In this document: positions 24,456 to 31,634 of the stretch, piece by piece
Layout of the letters: every line of letters starts with the position of its first letter
Position numbering within the stretch: position 1 is the first letter of the stretch
Source: an uncultured Lachnospiraceae bacterium
GTDB taxonomy: Bacteria; Bacillota; Clostridia; Lachnospirales; Lachnospiraceae
Direction: 5' to 3'
DNA length: 39,075 nt
Assembly (NCBI GenBank): GCA_934394615.1
Contig: CAKRRJ010000013.1
Coordinates: 1 to 39,075, forward strand
The notes under the pieces: model-generated
Database searches by the model: none
What the model was told of the DNA's origin: nothing
Seen by the model: only the letters and a program-made list of their open reading frames with translations
Position numbers and translations under genes: made by a program

Positions 24456-26426
24456 TTACATCATTCCATCCCGGATCACATCATGATCCCGGAGGACTTT
24501 CTCGATTACGGTTCCCTTTAATTTCTTTAAGAGCGGTTTCTTTAACATGTTAAGCGGTCCTGGCAGTTCCATCTCAAGCGGGGACTTGCCGTCCATGAGT
24601 TTTACGGTGCTGTCTAAGAGGTTGCGGATGTCGTAGACGCTTCCCCATACCTCCGGCACGCCGCGGTCCACGCCGAGCAGGCCGTAAACGGATTCCATTG
24701 CGGTGCGGACGGAATACTCGGTGGTGAAGATGGTGTCACGCGGGGTCTCGGCGAACTGGCCCAGGAATGCGAAGTTTACGCAGCCATCCGGGATGACATC
24801 CGGGCGGTCGCCTTTTCTTCTCGGCATGAAAAACGCGGTGATATACGGCATCATGGTCGGCACACAAACAGTGTGGTTCTCTGCAAGCTCATCGATTTCT
24901 TCAGCCGGAACGCCCAGATGATACAGCCACTCCGCGGTAATTTCCTTACCGGTACACTCTTTCATCGGCTTTTTGATGTAATCGCCCGGCACGTCGGTGA
25001 ACAGGCTGTACACCCACACGCAGATCTCGTCCTTTTTCTGGTTTTTGAACTGGCCCTGACGATTAATGGTCCAGCTTAAGAGCCATTTAGAATCCTGGCA
25101 GCTCACGATGCCTCCGGTTACCACGCGGCCGCTTCTCGGATCGCGCTTGCAGATCTTCTGGATATAGGAAATGATCTTCTCATCGGAGGTGGTAACGGTT
25201 GCGGACTCCCAGTTGGTCTTTTCGATATTGGAGCAGAACTTCTCCGGATGTCCGAAGGACGGATCCTGCTTCGCGATGTTTTTCCAAAGCTCCCAGCAGC
25301 CGCTGACGCGTTTTTCCGCATCGCCGACCGGAGCATGATTCTGGTCACCGTAGATGGTACCCTCGGTGCAGCTTCCGTTGGTGACAAATACCAGGTCATT
25401 TTCGGTCAGCGGAATCTCGGTCTCCATGCCGTTTACGGTGCAGAGAATTTTCTTCGCGGTCTTCTTTGCGCCCTCGATATCGAACAGGACATTGGTGACT
25501 CTGGTGTTAAACTGGAACTGCACGCCGGCATCCTCCAGATATTTCTGCATCGGCAGGATCAGGGAATCGTACTGGTTGTACTTGGTAAATTTCAGTGCGG
25601 AGAAATCCGGAAGGCCGCCAATGTGATGGATGAAACGCTGGAAGTAGAGCTTCATCTCCAGGGCGCTGTGCCAGGTCTCGAACGCAAACATGGTGCGCCA
25701 GTACAGCCAGAACGTGGAGTCAAACACTTCGTCATCGAACACGTCCTCGATCTTCTTATCGTAAAGGTCCTCGTCGCGGGTGAAGAACAGCTTCATGATC
25801 TCCATGCAGCCTTTCTGGCTTAAGTTGAACTTGCCATCGGTGTGCGCGTCCTCGCCGCGGTTTTTGGTGGCACGGCAGAGGGAATAGTTCGGGTCGTGCT
25901 TGTTCAGCCAGTAATACTCGTCCAGCACCGACGCGCCCGGTGTCTCCAGAGACGGAATGCTGTGGAACAGATCCCACAGGCACTCAAAGTGGTCTTCCAT
26001 CTCACGGCCGCCGCGCATCACATAGCCTCGCAGCGGATCCTCGATGCCATCGCAGGCGCCGCCCGCAATGTCCATGGCTTCCAGAATGTGGATATGCTCC
26101 CCTTTCATCTGTCCATCACGAACTAAAAAGCAGGCTGCAGCCAGGGCTGCCAGGCCGCTTCCTACAATGTAGGCGGATTTCTCATCCACACCCTCCGGCT
26201 TCTCCGGGCGCGCGAACGCCTCGTAGTTGCCGTTGGAGTAATAGATACCCTTGCTGTTTTTCGCCTGTTTTCCGCGCTCGGTGTTGCGGTATTCCGCAAG
26301 CTCTTTCTTTCGCTGTTCTTTCATTTCCGGAGTTCCGGTTTTCATGCCGCTCTTTTTCATCAGCATGGCTCCGGCACCGACTGCCAGAAGAGAGGCAGCT
26401 CCCAGTTTTGCCATTTTCTTATTCAT
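24456..26426 (-). CDS. Oleate hydratase (MCRA family), N-terminally anchored
   Basis: The ATG at 26426 with AAGGAG six bases ahead gives 656 residues. The body matches FAD-dependent fatty acid double-bond hydratases: the dinucleotide motif YIVGSGLAALAAACFL (86-101), HILEAMDIAGGACDG (114-127), and VMRGGREMEDHFECLWDLF (137-155) which holds the catalytic acidic residue region, then QYDSLILPMQKYLEDAGVQF and TNGSCTEGTIYGD further on. These enzymes add water across cis-9 double bonds, turning oleic into 10-hydroxystearic acid, a detoxification step. The protein has an extra N-terminus of about 80 residues with a hydrophobic helix (about 6-23) and a Lys/Arg-rich segment, suggesting membrane anchoring. 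The family name ohyA is often used. Confidence 0.92.
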   Translation of the reverse strand: MNKKMAKLGAASLLAVGAGAMLMKKSGMKTGTPEMKEQRKKELAEYRNTERGKQAKNSKGIYYSNGNYEAFARPEKPEGVDEKSAYIVGSGLAALAAACFLVRDGQMKGEHIHILEAMDIAGGACDGIEDPLRGYVMRGGREMEDHFECLWDLFHSIPSLETPGASVLDEYYWLNKHDPNYSLCRATKNRGEDAHTDGKFNLSQKGCMEIMKLFFTRDEDLYDKKIEDVFDDEVFDSTFWLYWRTMFAFETWHSALEMKLYFQRFIHHIGGLPDFSALKFTKYNQYDSLILPMQKYLEDAGVQFQFNTRVTNVLFDIEGAKKTAKKILCTVNGMETEIPLTENDLVFVTNGSCTEGTIYGDQNHAPVGDAEKRVSGCWELWKNIAKQDPSFGHPEKFCSNIEKTNWESATVTTSDEKIISYIQKICKRDPRSGRVVTGGIVSCQDSKWLLSWTINRQGQFKNQKKDEICVWVYSLFTDVPGDYIKKPMKECTGKEITAEWLYHLGVPAEEIDELAENHTVCVPTMMPYITAFFMPRRKGDRPDVIPDGCVNFAFLGQFAETPRDTIFTTEYSVRTAMESVYGLLGVDRGVPEVWGSVYDIRNLLDSTVKLMDGKSPLEMELPGPLNMLKKPLLKKLKGTVIEKVLRDHDVIRDGMM

Positions 26427-26585
26427 GATCTTCTCCTTCTTTCCTGTAAATAGAAAACTATGCCAATGGGGCAATTTTTCAATAGTCCCAGGTTTTTCTG
26501 TAAAGTATTCCCGTCCGCTTCCGTCCTTATTCGTCTCCACACCAGACGAGTCCGCAGTTTGTTTCCGCTGAAACCGTCTGCCTGG

Positions 26586-27218
26586 TCAGGATCGCAGCGC
26601 TGCCGAAACGGCCGGTCTTAACCGCCCTGCGATCATCACCGCCAGCACGCATAAAAGCAGGTCCGGCAGCATGGTCGGCAGGCAGTACACGCCAAAGATC
26701 ACGCCGATCCCAACCGGAGCCTGGGATGCCAGCAGATGTGTGATCAGATAAAAATAGATGATTCCCATTCCGTAATACAGCACATAGCCTGCCAGCGTTG
26801 TGGCAAACCAGGCTGCCGGTTTTGCCGGTCGGAGCTTTTCGCACAAAAAGCCGATGGCCCAGGCTGCCAGGGCAAACCCAATCAGAAAACCAAAAGTCGG
26901 ACGCAGCAGATATGCCGGGCCGCCGCCCCGGGCAAACACCGGAAAACCGACGAGGCCGGTGATCAGGTAAACCGCCACGCTGCGAAATGCGCGCTGCGAA
27001 CCAAGGAGCAGACCGGCCAGCAATACAAAAAGCCATTGCAGGGTAAAGTTCATGGTATCGGCTCCAACCGGGATCACGATCTTCATGAACGCCCCAACCG
27101 CGATCAGGGCGGCAAATAAGCCGCAGACCGCCACATCCTGTGTCAGATTGCGGGACGCGCTGTGCTCTGTACCCGTCTGCGTCCCACGGTGTCGTGTTGT
27201 GATCATCTTATCTTTCAT
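26586..27218 (-). CDS. bioY: BioY-type biotin transporter (S component)
   Basis: The ATG at 27218 has AGGAA seven bases ahead and sits 30 bases after a good promoter; the open frame continues upstream over that promoter and is not used. The 210-residue protein has about six membrane segments and the BioY signatures FTLQWLFVLLAGLLLG and GGPAYLLRPTFGFLIGFALAAW. BioY captures biotin and works alone or with a shared ECF energising module, no gene of which is in the window. The start of the protein has a charged 25-residue tail before the first helix. Confidence 0.93.
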   Translation of the reverse strand: MKDKMITTRHRGTQTGTEHSASRNLTQDVAVCGLFAALIAVGAFMKIVIPVGADTMNFTLQWLFVLLAGLLLGSQRAFRSVAVYLITGLVGFPVFARGGGPAYLLRPTFGFLIGFALAAWAIGFLCEKLRPAKPAAWFATTLAGYVLYYGMGIIYFYLITHLLASQAPVGIGVIFGVYCLPTMLPDLLLCVLAVMIAGRLRPAVSAALRS

Positions 27219-27255
27219 ATGTCTTTCCTGTTCCTTTTGTAAATATTCACGAACC

Positions 27256-27284
27256 ATTATACCTGTTTTCCCGCAATTAAACAA
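27256..27284 (-). promoter_or_regulatory. bioY promoter
   Basis: TTGTTT (27284-27279) and TATAAT (27261-27256) have a 17-base spacer on the minus strand. No BirA-type TTAACC/GGTTAA operator is seen. Confidence 0.7.
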
Positions 27285-27320
27285 GAAAAAAGCCGGAGCG
27301 TTCAAATATATGAACGCTCC
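27285..27320 (-). terminator. Terminator of the amine-dehydrogenase-like gene
   Basis: GGAGCGTTCA (27295-27304) and TGAACGCTCC (27311-27320) form a 10-bp stem with a six-base loop; GGCTTTTTTC follows on the minus strand. Confidence 0.92.
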
Positions 27321-27356
27321 AGCCTTACGCAGCAGATTTTGCCGATTTGATTTTCA

Positions 27357-28388
27357 TTATTTGTTCAGATAAAACTCCATCGGATAGGTCGGATAAGCGA
27401 TCTCTTCCAGCTGGTCCATGGTTACCAGACCTGCCGGCGCGCGAAGCACTGCAGGGATGCGGTTTACGATGGTTGCGCAGGTATGCTCTACGGTTGCCGG
27501 TTTTACTACATGGAACTCGGTATCCGGCTCGCCGGTGATCTTCCAGTCACACATATCACCATCATCCGGTCCGTATACCTTGCCGATACACTGGGTCTCA
27601 ATCACCGGTCCCTGGAAGGTTTCGGTGGTTACGACTGCTGCCATACCGATGCAGTTGCCCTTCGGGATGGTCTCACCCATGGTGGAGGAATACAAATCGC
27701 TGTCGTGGAAGTACGGAACACATTTCTGGGTCTGGCTCTTGATGGTCCATCCCATCTTGGAAGCAAGTGCCTCGTTGGAGTTCCATACATAGGACGGCTC
27801 AATCTCTTCCGGATGCGCGATCTGTTTCTCGAACTCTTCCGGAGTCAGGCCTACGCCATGTGCCTTTGCCAGTGCCAGTCCATAATCCTCTACGTTGTAG
27901 CTGACTGCGCCCTCGATCTTTGTGATCTTGTGGCATCCGCCTGCTACCATGCCGACCATATTTACCCAGAAGATATCTTCCATGCCGCTTCCCACGAAGG
28001 TACAGCCATTCTCTTTTGCGGTCACATCCAGGATATTCGCGCGTACCGCGTCGGTTGTCCAGCAGTAGGTTGCCTCCTCACAGGTCGTGATAACGCTGAT
28101 GCCGCGCTCCAGGCACTTCATATAATGATCGAAACAGTCACTTACCAGGCTGAACAGGGTGACTACCGCGATGTCGGCATCACACTCATCCAGGACTTTG
28201 TCCGCATCGTTGCTGATGAGGATTCCGGTTTTTACGCCAAGTCCTGCGTAATCGCCTACGTCCATGCCGATGATAGCCGGGTTGGTGTCGATCGCGCCTA
28301 CGATCTGGCATCCGGTCTCATAAAGATAACGAAGGATATATTTGCTCATCTTACCGCATCCATACTGAACCACTTTAATTTTTTCCAT
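27357..28388 (-). CDS. NAD(P)-dependent amine dehydrogenase family protein (2,4-diaminopentanoate-dehydrogenase-like)
   Basis: The 343-residue protein has an N-terminal Rossmann fold ([17 protein letters not shown], with G10-x-G12-x-M14) followed by [20 protein letters not shown] and [22 protein letters not shown]. This is the dihydrodipicolinate-reductase-like fold seen in 2,4-diaminopentanoate dehydrogenase, which oxidatively deaminates an amino acid fermentation intermediate. No other ornithine-fermentation gene is in view, so the real substrate could be another amine or amino acid. AAGGAGG lies before the ATG. It is preceded by a MerR-type promoter with a 19-base spacer and the MerR-family gene, and ends in a strong terminator, so it looks like a single regulated gene. 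Confidence 0.8.
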   Translation of the reverse strand: MEKIKVVQYGCGKMSKYILRYLYETGCQIVGAIDTNPAIIGMDVGDYAGLGVKTGILISNDADKVLDECDADIAVVTLFSLVSDCFDHYMKCLERGISVITTCEEATYCWTTDAVRANILDVTAKENGCTFVGSGMEDIFWVNMVGMVAGGCHKITKIEGAVSYNVEDYGLALAKAHGVGLTPEEFEKQIAHPEEIEPSYVWNSNEALASKMGWTIKSQTQKCVPYFHDSDLYSSTMGETIPKGNCIGMAAVVTTETFQGPVIETQCIGKVYGPDDGDMCDWKITGEPDTEFHVVKPATVEHTCATIVNRIPAVLRAPAGLVTMDQLEEIAYPTYPMEFYLNK

Positions 28389-28474
28389 ATAGAAGCCTCC
28401 TTCTTGGTGGGTCCGGCCTCCTGCTTTTCGTTTCGCACCAGGCTCGCCGTTTGTTATTTATTTATCATGATTTC

Positions 28475-28505
28475 AGTATAAAGGCTCATGTGGCTTGAGG
28501 GTCAA
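28475..28505 (-). promoter_or_regulatory. MerR-type promoter with 19-bp spacer
   Basis: On the minus strand TTGACC (28505-28500) and TATACT (28480-28475) are separated by 19 bases, two more than optimal, and the spacer holds the inverted repeat CTCA-N7-TGAG. This is the standard target of MerR-family activators, which untwist such promoters. It drives the amine-dehydrogenase-like gene. Confidence 0.8.
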
Positions 28506-28562
28506 GTGGACAGAATACCCAATTTTTGCGATGTTGTTTGTACACTTTTCCAATGCCGCCTG

Positions 28563-29408
28563 CTACGCGGAAGCAAAGCGTACCGGCACCTGAAGGCGCA
28601 GAAACATGGAACGTTTCCGGGTATCGAAGACATTAAACTCGGTCAGTGTCTCACAAATGTAATCTCCCGCAATCTCGTACTCCTGCTCCTTACAATATGA
28701 CAAAAGTTTGACAGCATAATCTTTTTCCTGATTAAAATCGTCCAGGTAAACACAGGCGTACATCCCGTTTTCGATCGTTTCCATATGCTGCTTCAGCGGG
28801 AAATGCTCATCCACAAACACAAAAATCTTATTCGAGACAAAATTACACTGCAAAAAGTCTTCTTTTTTCAGCACGGTACCGGCATTGCAGTAATAGACCG
28901 GCGGGACTCCGTGGTCGGTCAGCTTCATTTTCAGCTTTTTTAAGATGAGCTCGTACGTGTCGATATCGTGGTCGTAAAAGTTGATATCGGTGTCAATGCC
29001 ATAAATCTTCCGGTTTGGGATGTACTCGAGCGTGAAGGTTCCGCGCCGCGGCGATTTGCTGTAGCGCTCAATGCTGTCGATCGCGCGGTCGATGGCATCG
29101 CGCTGGATCTTCATCTGCTCGATCTGCCGGATGGTCTGCTCGCGCTTGCGGATGAGCACCTCCTCGATCTTCCGCAGGTCTTCCGATGCCAGCACTTCCT
29201 CGATCTCCTTTAGCTCCATGCCAAGTTCCTTCATATACTGGATCATGTCGAGGCGGGCATTCTGGCGCACATCGTAGTAGCGGTAATGAGTCTGGGGATC
29301 GGTGTAGCATGGCTGCAGGATTCCGATGGAATCGTAAAACCTTAAAGTTGGAACAGAAATATTGTTGATTTTTGCCATCTGGCCGATGCTCAGGTATTTG
29401 TAGTCCAT
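28563..29408 (-). CDS. MerR-family regulator with effector-binding domain
   Basis: The ATG at 29408 has AGGAGG five bases ahead and gives 281 residues; an upstream extension is not MerR-like and runs through a palindrome. The N-terminus YLSIGQMAKINNISVPTLRFYDSIGIL is a MerR winged helix (about residues 5-70), then a long coiled-coil dimerisation helix (75-115, EIEEVLASEDLRKIEEVLIRKREQ). The C-terminal part (about 125-280) resembles the GyrI/BmrR-type ligand pocket (EYIPNRKIYGID, ENGMYACVYLDDF). It should sense a small molecule and activate the neighbouring 19-bp-spacer promoter for the amine-dehydrogenase-like gene. The effector is unknown. Confidence 0.92.
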   Translation of the reverse strand: MDYKYLSIGQMAKINNISVPTLRFYDSIGILQPCYTDPQTHYRYYDVRQNARLDMIQYMKELGMELKEIEEVLASEDLRKIEEVLIRKREQTIRQIEQMKIQRDAIDRAIDSIERYSKSPRRGTFTLEYIPNRKIYGIDTDINFYDHDIDTYELILKKLKMKLTDHGVPPVYYCNAGTVLKKEDFLQCNFVSNKIFVFVDEHFPLKQHMETIENGMYACVYLDDFNQEKDYAVKLLSYCKEQEYEIAGDYICETLTEFNVFDTRKRSMFLRLQVPVRFASA

Positions 29409-29472
29409 AAAAGCCTCCTGTTCGACGTTTTCTCTCAATAAGAACGCGTATGCCGCTTCTTCTGATACAGCA

Positions 29473-29499
29473 AAAACTCTCATCTAAGATGAGAGTTTT
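29473..29499. promoter_or_regulatory. 27-bp near-perfect palindrome in the merR leader
   Basis: AAAACTCTCATCT and AGATGAGAGTTTT flank a single base between the merR promoter and coding start. On the minus strand TTTTT ends the right side, so it could be a weak terminator, but the two-fold symmetry equally fits an operator for autorepression. Confidence 0.55.
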
Positions 29500-29517
29500 C
29501 ACGCAGATCTTTCTGAG

Positions 29518-29546
29518 ATTATAACGCAGCCGGAGGAAAGAATCAA
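29518..29546 (-). promoter_or_regulatory. merR promoter
   Basis: TTGATT (29546-29541) and TATAAT (29523-29518) with a 17-base spacer on the minus strand. It overlaps the stop codon end of the upstream membrane-protein gene. Confidence 0.7.
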
Positions 29547-29866
29547 GAATCGGCGGACTTCTTTTTGGAACCGGATTCCATCCAGGTCCAGAGACGGTAC
29601 ATCAGAAATCCCCAGACCAGAAACAGTCCGATGAGCACCGGCATGGAAACCGGGCTCTGGTAATGGCTTCCGTTTACCAGAGAGGCAAAACCGGGAATAT
29701 CTGCATAGTAGTACGCGCCAGCTCCAAAATCCAGCTGATCCAGCAGGCCGAGCCCGTTTTTCATGATATGAAGCGCTTCCACGATTGCTGCCAGGGTAGC
29801 CGCAACCGCCAGACGGTTCAGCCAGGTAATATACTTCGGATTGCGTTTCGCCGTTTCTTTCATCAT
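29543..29866 (-). CDS. Small two-helix membrane protein, unknown
   Basis: The start is the ATG at 29866 with TAAGGAGG eight bases ahead; the preceding YeiH gene stops 13 bases upstream and its TAA is part of that site, so the two are co-translated. The 107-residue product has a basic N-terminus, a helix at about 18-35 (AVAATLAAIVEALHIM), a short extracellular loop with aromatic and acidic residues, a helix at about 75-92 (VLIGLFLVWGFLMYRLW) and a Lys/Ser-rich tail. It is not a family I recognise. Its tight link to the transporter suggests an accessory subunit or a partner in the same export task. Confidence 0.75.
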   Translation of the reverse strand: MMKETAKRNPKYITWLNRLAVAATLAAIVEALHIMKNGLGLLDQLDFGAGAYYYADIPGFASLVNGSHYQSPVSMPVLIGLFLVWGFLMYRLWTWMESGSKKKSADS

Positions 29867-29879
29867 GCCAGGTACCTCC

Positions 29880-31262
29880 TTACAGGGCAATGTTTGGCAG
29901 CGGGAAGAAATGTCCGGATAACAGGATCCACACTGCAAGAAATGTCAGAACGATGTTAAAGGTCTGTCCTACCAGATACAGAACCAGCGGTTTTCCACCC
30001 TGGAACTGTTCCCGGATCTCCTTAAAGTTGGTGTCCAGGCCAATGCTGACAAAGGCAAGGACAAACGCCCAGTTTTTAAACTGATCCAGCGCACTATTAA
30101 TAGAAGAAACCGTGCCGGAACTGGTCAGCGGCAGCACCACAAAGGACGCGGTCAGGGATGCCGCAAAGAATCCGAGAATGAATTTTGGAAGGCGCTTCCA
30201 GATTTCGGAAAGGCGCACGCCGTTGTTGTCATTGCTCTTTTCTACATGAGTGGAGAAAAATACTGCTACTGCAAAAGCAATAAAACCGATCAGGATATTC
30301 TGGATGGATTTGACCAGCACTGCTGAGGTCTGTCCCAGTTCTCCAAGCACCGTTCCTGCCACTGCTACCGCACCGGTAGAGTCCACGGTTCCGCCGATCA
30401 GAGCGCCGCCCATCAGCTCGCCCAGACCAAAGACACGGATCAGAACCGGCTCAAATACCATCATCAGCACAGTGAAGATAATGGAAATTGACACAGAAAG
30501 GGAAAGATCCGTCTTTTTCGCGCGGGCTGCTGCTCCGGTCGCGATGGCTGCGCTGGTACCGCAGACAGAAGTTGCGGTTGCAAGGGTGATGACTAACGGC
30601 TTATTGTCCATTTTCAGCACGCGGGTACCGAAAAACCACATAAACAGAATGACTAACGGGGTTACGATCCAGGCAATGCCAAGGCCGTATAAACCAAAGT
30701 TTACAATGTTGGAAAACAGAACGGAAAAGCCCATGATGACCAGTCCGACTTTGATATAGAACTCTGTCTGGACTGCCGGTCTTAACCAGTTCGGAACACC
30801 GACGGTGTTTGCGATCAGAAGGCCAACGGCCAGTGCGAAGAATGCCCACTCCAGATAACGGTTCAGCGTGTACTCCGCGCTGATCAGGCGAACCAGAACG
30901 GATACCAGGAAAATGCCGATAAAAGCCGGAATGTAGACGCCTGCCTTTGTGCCCTTCAGCTGATTACCGACGGTAAACAGCACACCGAGAACCACTGCGG
31001 TAAAGATGAGTTTCAGGACAAGTGCTCCGGACCAGATGGAGAAGAAGGAAACGCCATTTCCCCAGGTGGAAAACTTGGCTGCGGAAAAGTCATAAGCCCC
31101 GGTGAGGACTCCGACTGCCGCTGCGCCGATTACGAAAAAGCCGATCCAGACTGCCAGCCAGTCTTCGGTGTGAAAGAGTTCAGATTTCTTTGCTGCAGCC
31201 TGTGCTGCGTTCTTTTTATGTTTGGCTGCTGCCGGTGTTACGGAAATAGTCTGTGTGCTCAT
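29880..31262 (-). CDS. YeiH/UPF0324 family putative sulfate or sulfite exporter
   Basis: The 460-residue protein has a charged N-terminus and about ten or eleven membrane helices, and matches the UPF0324 (PF03601, YeiH) family. Conserved marks are ITLATATSVCGTSAAIATGAAARAKKTD, GGALIGGTVDSTGAVAVAGTVLGE and GFIAFAVAVFFSTHVE. Some family members export sulfate or sulfite made during breakdown of sulfonates or cysteine. AAGGAG lies eight bases before the ATG and shares bases with the stop codon of an upstream cysteine-rich leader peptide, so its translation is probably tuned to cysteine supply. It is followed by the small membrane-protein gene. Confidence 0.9.
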   Translation of the reverse strand: MSTQTISVTPAAAKHKKNAAQAAAKKSELFHTEDWLAVWIGFFVIGAAAVGVLTGAYDFSAAKFSTWGNGVSFFSIWSGALVLKLIFTAVVLGVLFTVGNQLKGTKAGVYIPAFIGIFLVSVLVRLISAEYTLNRYLEWAFFALAVGLLIANTVGVPNWLRPAVQTEFYIKVGLVIMGFSVLFSNIVNFGLYGLGIAWIVTPLVILFMWFFGTRVLKMDNKPLVITLATATSVCGTSAAIATGAAARAKKTDLSLSVSISIIFTVLMMVFEPVLIRVFGLGELMGGALIGGTVDSTGAVAVAGTVLGELGQTSAVLVKSIQNILIGFIAFAVAVFFSTHVEKSNDNNGVRLSEIWKRLPKFILGFFAASLTASFVVLPLTSSGTVSSINSALDQFKNWAFVLAFVSIGLDTNFKEIREQFQGGKPLVLYLVGQTFNIVLTFLAVWILLSGHFFPLPNIAL

Positions 31263-31276
31263 AGTAGGGAATCTCC

Positions 31277-31372
31277 TTATATTTTATGTTTGTTGTCTGA
31301 TATGTTTCTGCAGCAACAACAACACATCTTATCCCGTACTCCCCTGCTGCCGATCGTGTCTCTCTTCTGCAT
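31277..31372 (-). CDS. 31-residue leader peptide with five consecutive cysteines
   Basis: This short frame starts at an ATG (31372) with AAGGAGG eight bases ahead and encodes a 31-residue peptide. It contains KMCCCCCRN near the middle, from codons TGT TGT TGT TGC TGC, and no signal peptide. Its TAA stop overlaps the yeiH AAGGAG site, 14 bases before the yeiH ATG. Leader GCAGCA (about 31341-31347) can pair with TGCTGC made by the Cys codons, giving a structure that ribosome position would alter. This fits a translational leader that senses charged Cys-tRNA and controls the transporter. It is too short to be an enzyme. Translation is inferred from its ribosome site and spacing. Confidence 0.75.
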   Translation of the reverse strand: MQKRDTIGSRGVRDKMCCCCCRNISDNKHKI

Positions 31373-31419
31373 TGCATATTCCTCCTTTTCATTCATAAAA
31401 TATTTTATATTCCTACCCG

Positions 31420-31456
31420 TCCGGTATGTTAATATGTTATAAAGGATGATACCGGA
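31420..31456. promoter_or_regulatory. Inverted repeat over the yeiH promoter (putative operator)
   Basis: TCCGGTAT (31420-31427) and ATACCGGA (31449-31456) are perfect 8-bp reverse complements 21 bases apart and bracket the -10 box. A dimeric regulator site is likely; the protein is unknown. The rest of the 372-base gap up to 31570 is AT-rich with only a GCGCCA/TGGCGC hairpin near 31540-31555. Confidence 0.5.
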
Positions 31457-31464
31457 TTTGTCAA
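31436..31464 (-). promoter_or_regulatory. Promoter of the leader peptide-yeiH operon
   Basis: TTGACA (31464-31459) and TATAAC (31441-31436) with a 17-base spacer on the minus strand, about 60 bases before the leader start. Confidence 0.8.
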
Positions 31465-31569
31465 GCATTTTTTCTCACAATTTCCCAGTTTTTCCGTTTT
31501 TTCGTTACTGTTCACGCGTTGCGCAAACAGCAGACGCGCCACTGGCGCCTCCTCGATATGCATAGCAGC

Positions 31570-31609
31570 AAAAAGAGCCGGAACTTTCCTTTCTGAAAAG
31601 TCCCGGCTC
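31570..31609 (-). terminator. Terminator after the DUF3878-like gene
   Basis: GAGCCGG and CCGGCTC arms (31575-31581 and 31603-31609), extended inward by ACTTT/AAAGT pairing, are followed by TTTTT (31574-31570) on the minus strand. Confidence 0.85.
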
Positions 31610-31634
31610 CCTGCCAGATGTCTGGTTATCGTAT

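Noticed and set aside
24122..24521. Small open frames in the foldback element
   Set aside because: They lie in all frames of a palindromic sequence, lack consistent ribosome sites and are explained by the inverted repeat.
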